Shown in pieces: positions 1 to 7,985 of a stretch of 41,909 bases of DNA. A program made the translations under genes and the position numbers. The notes under the pieces were generated by a model. The model worked only from the letters and a program-made list of their open reading frames with translations. It was not told the origin of the DNA and did not search any database. This stretch comes from Sulfuricurvum sp. MLSB (GTDB taxonomy: Bacteria; Campylobacterota; Campylobacteria; Campylobacterales; Sulfurimonadaceae). Each line of letters starts with the position of its first letter. Within the stretch, counting starts at the first letter, position 1. Location: contig NZ_JQGL01000089.1 of NCBI RefSeq assembly GCF_000747095.1, positions 1 through 41,909 on the forward strand, read 5' to 3'.

Positions 1-233
1 GCCGCCAGGCCTCAAGATTCTCTCTTCCTTTTTTATACAATCACATCAGCATTCATCAATCCAAACTAAATATTTTTAATTCAATCCTATTTTTCCTGCT
101 TTAATTAATTTTTACTCAACCTATCGCTCTGATCAATCACTATTCCCGATAATCATGCGTCTCCTCATGCCTTTTAAATATTAATTTCCGTTAATATATG
201 CTATAGTATATTTATTCTCTCAAAAGGATAACT
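1..233. other. AT-rich intergenic leader with no supported gene
   Basis: This stretch is rich in A and T and has short frames broken by stops. No start with a ribosome binding site leads to a recognisable protein. The last 30 bases hold the likely promoter and ribosome binding site of the ComEA-like gene. The extreme left edge could belong to a neighbouring gene that lies outside the window, but nothing can be recognised. Confidence 0.6.
202..229 (+). promoter_or_regulatory. -10 element and ribosome binding site for the ComEA-like gene
   Basis: TATAGT at 202-207 is a plausible -10 hexamer in an AT-rich setting, as is usual for Campylobacterota housekeeping promoters, which often lack a clear -35. 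AAAAGGA at 222-228 sits 5 bases before the ATG at 234 and supports that start. Confidence 0.45.
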
Positions 234-476
234 ATGCTGAAATTTATTTTTTCCCTGCTTGTGCTTGTTTCTATTGCGTTCGGTGCCGTCAACATCAATA
301 AAGCCAATTCCGCTCAGTTACAAACGATCAACGGTATCGGGCCTGCCAAAGCCAACGAAATCATTAAATATCGAAAATCCCACGGCGCATTTAGAAATGT
401 TAATGAGTTGGTTAATGTAAAGGGTATCGGACCAAAAACGATGAAGAAAATGAAAACGCAAGTCTCCGTGCGTTAG
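234..476 (+). CDS. ComEA-like helix-hairpin-helix DNA-binding protein
   Basis: This is a small exported DNA-binding protein of 80 residues. Residues 1-17 look like a signal peptide (hydrophobic LLVLVSIAFG, then A-V). The rest is a tandem helix-hairpin-helix unit with the repeated GIGP motif (TINGIGPAKA and VKGIGPKTM) typical of the ComEA C-terminal domain. In competent bacteria ComEA binds incoming double-stranded DNA in the periplasm, so a role in DNA uptake is likely but not proven here. The protein is short because it lacks the N-terminal linker of Bacillus ComEA, as in many Gram-negative forms. The gene stands alone and converges on pabB, with the stop codons overlapping by 4 bases. Confidence 0.85.
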   Translation: MLKFIFSLLVLVSIAFGAVNINKANSAQLQTINGIGPAKANEIIKYRKSHGAFRNVNELVNVKGIGPKTMKKMKTQVSVR

Positions 477-1408
477 GGGATATAGATTTTGTCGATCATT
501 TCATGGTATTCCATCTGCCAGTCGCTGTCGGCGGTAATCCCGCCGCCGCTCTTGTAGATCAGTTTGCCGTTGCTTTTTTCGATAAAGCGGATGGCTACGG
601 CACTGTACAGGCATTTACCGTCAAAATAACCGAATACACCGCTAAAATAGCCGCGTTGATAACCTTCGACTTCTTCAATGATCTCAAGCGTCTTTTTTTT
701 AGGGGTGCCGCTGATGCTCCCTGCCGGCAAAAGTTTTTTGAGTATCTCTCCGGCATTCTTTTTCCAATTTTCCTGAAGTTTTCCGCTGATATGAGAGCTG
801 ACTTGATGCAGTCTCTTTTCACCCGTGTCGATGGTCGTGACATAACGGAAGTTTTCAACGGTTATGGTGTCGGCTACCATTCCCAAGTCGTTGCGCAGAA
901 GATCGACGATCATTGTGTGTTCGGCTGTCTCTTTGGCATCATTCAATATCGTCTCGATCGCATCGGGCAATGCGGCATCAATCGTCCCTTTCATCGGATA
1001 CGTGTGGATCATATCGTTCTCGATGGTGATAAACGGCTCGGGCGAAAAACAGACAAATGCATCGCCAACCCTCATCTTATAGGGGGCATGAGCCATATCG
1101 TAAATTTCTTTGAGGGTGTGAGGCGTCTCGATCGGCGTAGGTTGCGTTAGATTGAGCAGATACGTGTTGCCTCTTTGTATATGATGGTGTACCTGCTCAA
1201 ATTTCATACGATAGCATGTTGGGTCGACGGGAAAATGAAGCGGTTTATGGGGAAGATTATGACTTGCCGTAGGTGCATGAAACGCAAATTCGATGTCATA
1301 TGAAGAGAGCTCATCAAAGCGACAGCAGTGCAAGTGCTCCCCTTTGAAATCGGTATAAAAAAATGTAGGAACGTTTTCGGCGACCAGTTCACTGAAGCGT
1401 TCAAACAT
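473..1408 (-). CDS. pabB: Aminodeoxychorismate synthase component I (chorismate-binding domain)
   Basis: The protein converts chorismate plus ammonia or glutamine nitrogen to aminodeoxychorismate, the first step to p-aminobenzoate and folate. Its 311 residues cover essentially only the C-terminal chorismate-binding domain: VDLLRNDLG, PAGSISGTPK and the C-terminal SGGGITADSD, all shared by the PabB/TrpE family. The N-terminal tryptophan-binding-like region of longer PabB proteins is absent. The ATG at 1408 overlaps the pyrB stop (ATGA), so translation is probably coupled to pyrB. An upstream in-frame extension to 1585 lies antiphase inside pyrB and reads as non-protein sequence, so I excluded it. 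Isochorismate or anthranilate synthase are less likely; no glutamine amidotransferase or lyase partner is nearby. Confidence 0.85.
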   Translation of the reverse strand: MFERFSELVAENVPTFFYTDFKGEHLHCCRFDELSSYDIEFAFHAPTASHNLPHKPLHFPVDPTCYRMKFEQVHHHIQRGNTYLLNLTQPTPIETPHTLKEIYDMAHAPYKMRVGDAFVCFSPEPFITIENDMIHTYPMKGTIDAALPDAIETILNDAKETAEHTMIVDLLRNDLGMVADTITVENFRYVTTIDTGEKRLHQVSSHISGKLQENWKKNAGEILKKLLPAGSISGTPKKKTLEIIEEVEGYQRGYFSGVFGYFDGKCLYSAVAIRFIEKSNGKLIYKSGGGITADSDWQMEYHEMIDKIYIP

Positions 1409-2277
1409 CAGACGATAAGTGCCTTGAGGACGGCCATACGGATAACAACGCCGTTTTTGACTTGTTCGAGTACTTTGCAGCGGGGATCTTTGAGCATGGC
1501 ATCGTCGATGTCGATGTTCCGGTGAACCGGTCCGGGATGAAGCAAAATCACGTCTCTGTTCCCCATGAGCTCTTGGGTGATACAAAAATCGCTGGCGTAA
1601 TCTTTCAGAGATCCGTAGGTCTGATGCGAATGGCGTTCGGTTTGGGTACGAAGGCTCATGATAGCATCAACATTATCGATGACGTCCCGAATATTATGGG
1701 TTGCCTTCAATCCTGTTTCGGGGAGAAAATGCGGCGGTGCCACCAGCGTGATATCCATCCCGAAGCGGGTCAGCAACTCGATGTTGCTGTTGGCGACACG
1801 TGAGTTTTTGATATCGCCGACAATGGCAATTTTTTTCCCCGCCACATTTCCGAAATGGCGTGTCAGCGTGAAAAGATCGAGCAAGCTTTGTGTCGGGTGG
1901 GCATGCGCACCGTCTCCCGCATTGATGATCGACGCGCGGGTATGCTGTGCCAAAATATCCGGTACGCCGGCGTGAGCGTGGCGGACGATCATTGCATGCG
2001 GTCCCATGGCATCAAGATTCATCGCCGTATCGACGAGGGTTTCCCCTTTTTTGGTTGAACTTTTTTGAACGTCCAGATGAACGACTTCGGCACCAAGGCG
2101 TTTGGCTGCAATCTCAAAAGAGCTTTTCGTGCGGGTAGAATTTTCGAAAAAGAGGGTGATGATGATTTTTTCGCGCAAGATCGGGTCAAACTGTCCGGCT
2201 AGGTAGTGTTCGGCATCGCGTAACACCGTATGGATCTGCTCGGTTGAAAAATCGTCGGTTCGTATCAAATGGCGCAT
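1408..2277 (-). CDS. pyrB: Aspartate carbamoyltransferase catalytic subunit
   Basis: The enzyme joins carbamoyl phosphate and aspartate to give carbamoyl aspartate in pyrimidine synthesis. At 289 residues it matches the catalytic chain. The carbamoyl-phosphate loop is visible as STRTKSSFE, followed by [12 protein letters not shown] and, near the C-terminus, [10 protein letters not shown], which are signatures of the family. No regulatory subunit gene (pyrI) is adjacent, which is usual for this phylum. The gene lies 17 bases downstream of bioD and overlaps pabB, so the three probably form one minus-strand transcript. Confidence 0.95.
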   Translation of the reverse strand: MRHLIRTDDFSTEQIHTVLRDAEHYLAGQFDPILREKIIITLFFENSTRTKSSFEIAAKRLGAEVVHLDVQKSSTKKGETLVDTAMNLDAMGPHAMIVRHAHAGVPDILAQHTRASIINAGDGAHAHPTQSLLDLFTLTRHFGNVAGKKIAIVGDIKNSRVANSNIELLTRFGMDITLVAPPHFLPETGLKATHNIRDVIDNVDAIMSLRTQTERHSHQTYGSLKDYASDFCITQELMGNRDVILLHPGPVHRNIDIDDAMLKDPRCKVLEQVKNGVVIRMAVLKALIV

Positions 2278-2294
2278 GGTTTCTCCTCTAATGC

Positions 2295-2945
2295 TTATGC
2301 AATTGTATCCAAAAGTGAACGGGCTATGGCATCGATGTCGTCCCGGATAAAATAGAGCGTTTCAAAGCGGTGAGTGAAGTAGGGGAGCGAGGTCTGCTCA
2401 AACGAAAGATCACCTTCGCGGCAGTTAAACCCCCAAACGTAGGAGAGTTTCGCATCGTCCAGGGCTTTGAGGTTCAGGAGCGTATCGTTGATGCATCCCA
2501 GGCGGCAGTGGGTGACCAACAACGTGGCGGCATTGAAATAACGGGGCAGATCGATCATCATTGACGTTTCGTCGATGGGGACAAGAAGCCCTCCGGCCCC
2601 TTCGATCAATACGACGTCGCAGAGTGATTCGATTTTTTCCAGTCCCCTCTCGAAAAGTGCAAGGTCGATCGATACCCTGCCGCTCGCGACATACGGGGCG
2701 GCCGGTAGAGGGAATTGGAGGGTTACGATGTCGTTAAGGGTTAATTCGTGCAATGCCGGATTAAAATAAGATGCTGTCTCAAAAAGGCTCTTCCCGTCGA
2801 CGGGAAAATCAATCACGCCGGTTTCAATCGGTTTGTAGACGCCGACGCGGAACCCCATGCGGCTATATGCTTCAATCAGGAGCTTGGTAGTATAGGTTTT
2901 GCCAATGTCGGTGTTGGTAGCGGTAACAAAGATACGTTTGGCCAA
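2295..2945 (-). CDS. bioD: Dethiobiotin synthetase
   Basis: BioD closes the ureido ring of biotin from diaminopelargonate, CO2 and ATP. The 216-residue protein begins with the ATP-binding loop [11 protein letters not shown] (family pattern G/T-x-x-T-D-x-G-K-T), then KPIETG, and has the [12 protein letters not shown] segment typical of BioD. No other biotin genes are present in the window. The gene is the first of the bioD-pyrB-pabB minus-strand group and is divergent from the PLP enzyme at 3030, with an 84-base intergenic region holding AT-rich promoter-like sequences for both directions. Confidence 0.93.
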   Translation of the reverse strand: MAKRIFVTATNTDIGKTYTTKLLIEAYSRMGFRVGVYKPIETGVIDFPVDGKSLFETASYFNPALHELTLNDIVTLQFPLPAAPYVASGRVSIDLALFERGLEKIESLCDVVLIEGAGGLLVPIDETSMMIDLPRYFNAATLLVTHCRLGCINDTLLNLKALDDAKLSYVWGFNCREGDLSFEQTSLPYFTHRFETLYFIRDDIDAIARSLLDTIA

Positions 2946-2962
2946 TGCAACTTCTTTTTCGT

Positions 2963-3020
2963 TATAATTGCCAGAATTGTAATATAAAATTGATAAAAGA
3001 CGGCTAGACCGTCATGAGGA
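2963..3020. promoter_or_regulatory. Divergent promoter region between bioD and the Cys/Met PLP enzyme
   Basis: TATAAT at 2963-2968 and TATAAA at 2983-2988 are plausible plus-strand -10 elements; TTATAAC on the minus strand at the same place could serve bioD. A small inverted repeat follows (GACGG at 2999-3003 and CCGTC at 3009-3013, 5-base loop) in the likely 5' leader, then GAGGA before the ATG at 3030. It is too small to be called a riboswitch. Confidence 0.35.
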
Positions 3021-3029
3021 TAAGATTCT

Positions 3030-4265
3030 ATGCGCTTTGAAGAATTTACGACCCGATTCGTACAGCAGACGGGGAAAAAAGAAGGCCCAATCAGTCCTGT
3101 GATGATCAATTCCGCTTCATTCGGATACGGTAACAGTGAAACGGGAGAAGGCATTTTTGACGGATCGATCAAAAAGCCGTTGTACGCACGTGTCGGCAAT
3201 CCCACATCCGGACAGCTGGAACAGATTTTGGCATCGATGGACGGCGGTATCGGTGCTGTAGCGGCATCTTCGGGGATGGGTGCGACGGCGATGGCGACGC
3301 TGAGCCTTTTGAGAGCCGGGGATGAGATTATCAGCATCGGGGGACTGTTCGGGGGGACGTATTCGTATTTTTCCGAAACCCTTACGCGCTTTGGAATTAC
3401 GACCCGTTTTTTTGATGTGGATGAATTCACAGCGGTCGAAGAAGCCGTCAATACGGCGACAAAGATCATATTTCTGGAGAGTGTCGGCAATCCGAATATG
3501 CGCCTTCCTGACATCGCGCGCATTGCCGAAATTGCCAACCGTTACGGTGTGGCACTGGTTGTTGACAATACGATCACCCCTTTAAGTATCGCGCCGCTGT
3601 CATTGGGCGCGGATATGGTCGTCTATTCGACGACGAAGATCATTACCGGTAACGCTTCGGCGCTTGGAGGAGCGGTCGTTTTCCGCCCCATCCGCGACGG
3701 TGAAGATAAATTCAAGGGCGACCGGTATCGGGACGTGCATCCGTTTATCCAGAAAATGGGTTCGATGGCACTGATCGCGAATGCCAAAAAACGGGCATTG
3801 CGCGATTTCGGGATGTCGGCAAACGGATTCGGAAGTTATTTGACGATGCTTGGGCTTGAAACATTGCCTTTGCGTATGGATCGGATAGTCTCGAGCGTTG
3901 AAACGGTTGCGAAAGCTTTGTATGCCAAAAGATTGGCGGTGAATCATCCTTCGCTGCCTCATCACCCACATCATAATCGCTACCGCGATCAATTTGCCAA
4001 CGGGTGCGGTACCCTCCTGACGCTCGATCTTGGAAGTAAAGAAGCGGCGTTCGAGTTTCTCAACCGTTCGAAGCTGATTACGATCACGGCCAATATCGGC
4101 GACAGCCGGACATTGGGGCTGCACATGGCTTCGACGATTTATCGTGATTTTGATGAACCGACACGCGAATTTCTGGGAATCACACCGGGGTTGGTACGGA
4201 TATCTATCGGCCTGGAAAATGCCGAAGAAATTGTGGCCGATTTTCTGCATGCAGCAAATATTTAA
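3030..4265 (+). CDS. Cys/Met-metabolism PLP-dependent enzyme, probably O-acetylhomoserine sulfhydrylase or cystathionine synthase type
   Basis: This is a trans-sulfuration family PLP enzyme of 411 residues. Family signatures are visible: YARVGNPT near residue 50, the phosphate-binding SSGMGAT, VVDNTITPL with the cofactor-contacting Asp, and the internal-aldimine lysine at about residue 203 in YSTTKIITGNASALGG. Members make methionine or cysteine precursors by gamma-replacement on activated homoserine, or cleave cystathionine. The length and the YxRxxNPT motif suit a sulfhydrylase or gamma-synthase better than a small lyase, but the exact substrate cannot be read from sequence alone. It precedes clpS by 21 bases on the same strand, so it could be co-transcribed with the N-degron genes, with no obvious functional link. 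Confidence 0.85.
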   Translation: MRFEEFTTRFVQQTGKKEGPISPVMINSASFGYGNSETGEGIFDGSIKKPLYARVGNPTSGQLEQILASMDGGIGAVAASSGMGATAMATLSLLRAGDEIISIGGLFGGTYSYFSETLTRFGITTRFFDVDEFTAVEEAVNTATKIIFLESVGNPNMRLPDIARIAEIANRYGVALVVDNTITPLSIAPLSLGADMVVYSTTKIITGNASALGGAVVFRPIRDGEDKFKGDRYRDVHPFIQKMGSMALIANAKKRALRDFGMSANGFGSYLTMLGLETLPLRMDRIVSSVETVAKALYAKRLAVNHPSLPHHPHHNRYRDQFANGCGTLLTLDLGSKEAAFEFLNRSKLITITANIGDSRTLGLHMASTIYRDFDEPTREFLGITPGLVRISIGLENAEEIVADFLHAANI

Positions 4266-4286
4266 AAAGATTGGGTATAGTTCAAT

Positions 4287-4580
4287 ATGGCTGTAAAACA
4301 TGAGTTGGAAAATGACCTAACGCTCACCCATCCGAAACAATACAAGGTGTATTTGCTGAACGACGATTATACGTCGATGGATTTTGTCGTTGACATTCTG
4401 ATGAGCATCTTTCGTAAAAGTTTTCACGAAGCGCACACCATTATGATGGAAGTGCATGAAAAAGGGCGTGGGCTGTGCGGCGTCTATCCCTACGAGATCG
4501 CCGAGACGAAGGTGTATCAGGTAGGATCGATGGCGCGCGAAAACGGATTCCCTTTAAAAGCGATACTCGAGGAGGCATAG
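4287..4580 (+). CDS. clpS: ATP-dependent Clp protease adaptor ClpS
   Basis: ClpS recognises proteins with N-degron residues (Leu, Phe, Tyr, Trp) and hands them to ClpA-ClpP. The 97-residue protein shows the substrate-pocket motif NDDYTSMDFV at residues 25-34 and the helix HTIMMEVHEKG at 50-60, both hallmarks. It ends at 4580 and clpA starts at 4582, so the two are tightly coupled. The first 15 residues form the flexible tail that enters the ClpA pore in known homologues. Confidence 0.96.
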   Translation: MAVKHELENDLTLTHPKQYKVYLLNDDYTSMDFVVDILMSIFRKSFHEAHTIMMEVHEKGRGLCGVYPYEIAETKVYQVGSMARENGFPLKAILEEA

Positions 4581-4581
4581 T

Positions 4582-6759
4582 ATGGTCAGCAGCGAGCTAA
4601 ACGCGATTTTTCAAAAGGCACTTGCGTTTGCACGACATCAGCGTCACGAATACCTCACGATCGAGCACGTGATGCTTGCGCTGCTGAATTCCGGTGAAGG
4701 AGAAGCGGTTATTCGTGAGTGCGGCGGTAATGTGGAGCAGATGCGCGAAGCGTTGGGAGCCTATCTAGTGCGTATGATCGAACCGCTTCCTGATGAAGTG
4801 AATCAGGAACCTTTTGAGACGGTCGCCTTGGCGCGTATGGTTGAGGGGATGATGCACCATGTGCGAAGTGCTCAAAAAGAGGTCGCCGATGTGGGAGACC
4901 TGCTGGCGGCGATGTTCGAAGAAAACCATACCTACGCATGTATGCTGCTGCACGAATACGGAATCGAGCGGGTTGATGTATTAGAAGCGATTTCGCACCG
5001 CGATATCGAGACGCCGTCGGGATTGGATGAGAATGAAGGAGCACTGGCTCAGTATGCCATCAATCTGATCGTTCAGGCACGTGAGGGGAAAATCGATCCT
5101 GTCATCGGCCGTGTCAACGAGATCGAACGCTCCATCCAAACCCTATGCCGCCGCAAAAAAAACAATCCGCTCCTAATCGGCGAACCGGGCGTCGGCAAAA
5201 CGGCGATTGCCGAAGGATTGGCATTGCGGATCGTATCGGGCGACGTGCCTGCAATTTTGGAAGATGCCGAAATCTTCGCCCTTGATCTGGGTGCGATGCT
5301 GGCAGGGACGAAATACCGCGGCGATTTCGAAAAGCGACTTAAAGCCGTAATGGACGAGGCGGAGGCCCACCCGAATGCGATTTTATTTATTGATGAGATC
5401 CATACCATTGTCGGAGCGGGAGCTGTCGGAGGCGGAAGCATGGATGCTTCCAATCAGCTCAAGCCGGCTTTAGCTTCCGGGAAGATCAAATGCATGGGGG
5501 CGACGACCCATGCCGAATACCGCAATGTTTTTGAGAAAGACCGTGCACTCAGCCGTCGTTTTGCCCGCATCGAGGTAGGCGAACCCTCACCGGAGGAGAG
5601 TTTTCTGATTCTCAGGGGTCTGCGTGAACGGTACGAACGCCATCATGGAGTAAAATACACGGACAAAGCGCTCCGCTCGGCCGTCGAGCTCTCTAAAAAA
5701 TACATTACCGACCGCTTTTTGCCCGATGTGGCCATTGATCTCATTGATGAAGCCGGGGCATCTTTTCATCTGGCCAAACACAGACGTAAAACGATCACAC
5801 CTCATGATATCGAGACGGTCATTTCCAAAATGACGGGTATCCCTATGTCGAAGATGGGAGATGATGTTCGGGAGAAACTCGCCGGCTTGGAAGCCGAACT
5901 CACAGCATCGGTGATCGGGCAGGATAACGCGGTTACTCAGGTGGTCAAGGCGATTAAACGTTCCTACGCCGGCTTGAGCACTCCGAACAAACCGATTGCT
6001 TCGTTTTTGTTCGCCGGCCCGACGGGGGTGGGGAAAACGGAGCTGGCCCGATCGCTGGCTGAGAGTCTGGGGATATACTTCGAGCGGTTTGATATGTCCG
6101 AATATATGGAAAAACATGCGCTCAGTCGACTGATCGGTGCCCCTCCGGGATATGTAGGATTTGAACAGGGCGGATTGCTCGTCGAGACGGTGCGTAAACA
6201 CCCTTATATGGTGTTACTGCTTGATGAAATCGAAAAGGCTCATCCGGATTTGATCAACGTATTGCTGCAAGTGATGGACAGCGCGGCGTTGACCGATAAT
6301 ACGGGATTCAGAGCAAATTTTGCCAATGTCGTACTGGTGATGACTTCCAATATCGGGGCAAGCGAACGCAACGTCATGGGATTCAATGCCGACAGCTCCA
6401 TTTCGCGCCATGAGGCGCTCAAATCATTCTTTACGCCCGAATTTCGCAATCGTCTTGACGGTGTCATCGAATTTGCGGCGCTGCCGTTGAGCGTGGTTGA
6501 AGGAATCGTTGAAAAATTCATTCGGCAGTTGAACCTACAGCTCAAAACGAAGAAAGTTTCGGTTGAGATCGGCAGTTCCGCCAAAAGCTATCTGGCAAAA
6601 ATAGGATACGATAAGGCAATGGGTGCCCGTCCTCTTTTGAGAGTCATACAGGAAAAAATCAAAGACCCTCTTGTGGATGAGATGCTCTTTGGAAAACTGG
6701 TTCAGGGCGGAAAGGTTTTTGTCGACTACACGGATGGACTGGAGTTCCATTACTCCTGA
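4582..6759 (+). CDS. clpA: ATP-dependent Clp protease ATP-binding subunit ClpA
   Basis: ClpA is the hexameric unfoldase that feeds substrates to ClpP. The 725-residue protein has a double Clp-N repeat (residues 1 to about 140), a first AAA+ module with Walker A GEPGVGKT at 200-207 and LFIDEIHT, and a second module with GPTGVGKT at 479-486, LLLDEIEKAH and the sensor region NRLDGVIEF. The ClpP-docking loop reads MGF at residues 599-601, in place of the IGL of the E. coli protein. There is no middle coiled-coil domain, which separates it from ClpB. The gene is sandwiched between clpS and aat, overlapping aat by the ATGA arrangement. Confidence 0.96.
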   Translation: MVSSELNAIFQKALAFARHQRHEYLTIEHVMLALLNSGEGEAVIRECGGNVEQMREALGAYLVRMIEPLPDEVNQEPFETVALARMVEGMMHHVRSAQKEVADVGDLLAAMFEENHTYACMLLHEYGIERVDVLEAISHRDIETPSGLDENEGALAQYAINLIVQAREGKIDPVIGRVNEIERSIQTLCRRKKNNPLLIGEPGVGKTAIAEGLALRIVSGDVPAILEDAEIFALDLGAMLAGTKYRGDFEKRLKAVMDEAEAHPNAILFIDEIHTIVGAGAVGGGSMDASNQLKPALASGKIKCMGATTHAEYRNVFEKDRALSRRFARIEVGEPSPEESFLILRGLRERYERHHGVKYTDKALRSAVELSKKYITDRFLPDVAIDLIDEAGASFHLAKHRRKTITPHDIETVISKMTGIPMSKMGDDVREKLAGLEAELTASVIGQDNAVTQVVKAIKRSYAGLSTPNKPIASFLFAGPTGVGKTELARSLAESLGIYFERFDMSEYMEKHALSRLIGAPPGYVGFEQGGLLVETVRKHPYMVLLLDEIEKAHPDLINVLLQVMDSAALTDNTGFRANFANVVLVMTSNIGASERNVMGFNADSSISRHEALKSFFTPEFRNRLDGVIEFAALPLSVVEGIVEKFIRQLNLQLKTKKVSVEIGSSAKSYLAKIGYDKAMGARPLLRVIQEKIKDPLVDEMLFGKLVQGGKVFVDYTDGLEFHYS

Positions 6760-7430
6760 TGATCCCAAAGCTTCCCCATCATCTTGCTTTTCCTGACCCC
6801 CGCAGTGCTTCGGAAGAGGGTATCGTAGCCTACGGCGGCGATCTCTCTCCTTCTCGCTTGATGATGGCATACCGTACAGGGATTTTTCCATGGTACACAT
6901 TAGGTGATCCGATCTTGTGGTGGTCTCCCGATCCGCGGCTGATTTTGGAATTGAACGACTTTAAACTGCACCGTTCACTGCGAAAAAAACTGGGGCAGTT
7001 CGATATCCGCTTCGATACGGCATTTTCTCAGGTGATACGCGAATGCGCCCGTGCGCCCCGAAGGGGACAAAAAGGGAGCTGGATCGTCCCGGAAATGATT
7101 GAAGCGTATGAAACACTTCATGCCTTGGGACATGCCCACAGCGTCGAAGCCTATCTGGACGGAGAGCTTGTCGGAGGGCTTTACGGCGTGTGTGTCGGAG
7201 GAATGTTTTGCGGCGAATCGATGTTTGCGAAAGTGAGCGATGCCTCCAAAGTGGCATTGGCAATGCTGGTTGAGAAACTCCGGGAATGGGGATTCGATTG
7301 CATCGATTGTCAGGTGCCGACAGAGCATCTTAAAAGTCTCGGTGCCAAAGAGGTCTGTCGAGAAGATTTTTTGAAACGTCTTTCTCAAATGGACACACTG
7401 CCTGCTGCTTGGGATTCCAGAAAAGATTAA
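6759..7430 (+). CDS. aat: Leucyl/phenylalanyl-tRNA-protein transferase
   Basis: Aat adds Leu or Phe from aminoacyl-tRNA to proteins starting with Arg or Lys, creating N-degrons for ClpS. The 223-residue protein begins with a proline/leucine-rich segment and shows GIFPWY, WWSPDPR, and the central VEAYLDGELVGGLYGV and GMFCGESMF, which are the strongest signatures of the family. The ATG at 6759 overlaps the clpA stop, so the order clpS-clpA-aat puts the tagging enzyme, adaptor and unfoldase in one unit. Confidence 0.96.
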   Translation: MIPKLPHHLAFPDPRSASEEGIVAYGGDLSPSRLMMAYRTGIFPWYTLGDPILWWSPDPRLILELNDFKLHRSLRKKLGQFDIRFDTAFSQVIRECARAPRRGQKGSWIVPEMIEAYETLHALGHAHSVEAYLDGELVGGLYGVCVGGMFCGESMFAKVSDASKVALAMLVEKLREWGFDCIDCQVPTEHLKSLGAKEVCREDFLKRLSQMDTLPAAWDSRKD

Positions 7431-7442
7431 GGGTGTTTTACC

Positions 7443-7473
7443 TATACTTTTTGTTAATTCATATTAAAAGGGG
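7443..7473 (+). promoter_or_regulatory. -10 element and ribosome binding site for the DUF3015 gene
   Basis: TATACT at 7443-7448 begins 12 bases after the aat stop and is a good -10 match; AAAAGGGG at 7466-7473 sits 5 bases before the ATG at 7479. This suggests the secreted protein has its own promoter and is not simply part of the N-degron operon. Confidence 0.5.
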
Positions 7474-7478
7474 TTACG

Positions 7479-7925
7479 ATGAAAAAAGTATTAGTATCTA
7501 TTGCAGCGGTCGCCGCATTTAGTACTGCCGGTTTTGCAACCGTCAACAGCCAAACGGGATGCGGTCTTGGATCGCAAATCATCAAAGATGACAGTTCGGC
7601 ATTGATGTTGGCTTTGCAGGCTACAACCAATAGTACGCTTGGAAACCAAACGTTCGGTGTAACGTCAGGGACATCAGGATGTAAACGTGCCAAACTTGTA
7701 CTCAATGAACGTGCAGCCGAATTTGTCGCTTCAAACATGGATCAGCTTTCCCGCGAGATCGCGATCGGGCAAGGCGAAAGCGTTGAGACGTTGGCGGAAT
7801 TGATGAATGTAGAGGACAAAGCGGCATTTGCGTCCGCGTTGCAAGCAAACTATAATGCCATTTATTCGAATGAAAAAGTCGATATGGCGACGGTCATGGA
7901 TAACGTCGCAACTATCGCCGGCTAA
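7479..7925 (+). CDS. Secreted DUF3015-family protein
   Basis: The 148-residue protein has a clear signal peptide (MKKVLVSIAAVAAFSTAGFA, then TV) and so is probably periplasmic or outer-membrane associated. The mature part has a GCGLGSQI motif and a second cysteine in TSGTSGCKRAK, then a helical region ending in VDMATVMDNVATIAG. This arrangement (GCGLG, TSG..GC, Asn/Glu-rich helices) is that of DUF3015, whose function is unknown. The two conserved cysteines could form a disulfide. It is followed 60 bases later by another envelope protein with which it may be co-expressed. Confidence 0.8.
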   Translation: MKKVLVSIAAVAAFSTAGFATVNSQTGCGLGSQIIKDDSSALMLALQATTNSTLGNQTFGVTSGTSGCKRAKLVLNERAAEFVASNMDQLSREIAIGQGESVETLAELMNVEDKAAFASALQANYNAIYSNEKVDMATVMDNVATIAG

Positions 7926-7937
7926 ACAACAAGCCTT

Positions 7938-7957
7938 CTTCCCGCCTGAGCGGGAAG
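7938..7957 (+). repeat. Perfect inverted repeat between the DUF3015 and DUF4105 genes (possible attenuating hairpin)
   Basis: CTTCCCGC at 7938-7945 pairs perfectly with GCGGGAAG at 7950-7957 over a 4-base loop. The stem is strong (8 pairs) but is followed by GATAAAATTTC and not a T run, so it is not a textbook intrinsic terminator. It may partly terminate, or protect the 3' end of the abundant secreted-protein mRNA. Confidence 0.5.
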
Positions 7958-7985
7958 GATAAAATTTCACGTTCAAAGGGCCGTT

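Noticed and set aside
1-40. Possible minus-strand gene starting with TTG at 17 after AAGGAAGAG
   Set aside because: Only about five codons lie inside the window, which is not enough to judge.
1409-1585. N-terminal extension of pabB on the minus strand
   Set aside because: It lies inside pyrB in another frame, is rich in His and Arg without family similarity, and the ATG at 1408 overlaps the pyrB stop in the normal coupled way.
2999-3013. Riboswitch or attenuator before the Cys/Met PLP enzyme
   Set aside because: Only a 5-pair stem is visible; the leader is too short for a SAM riboswitch and no terminator follows.
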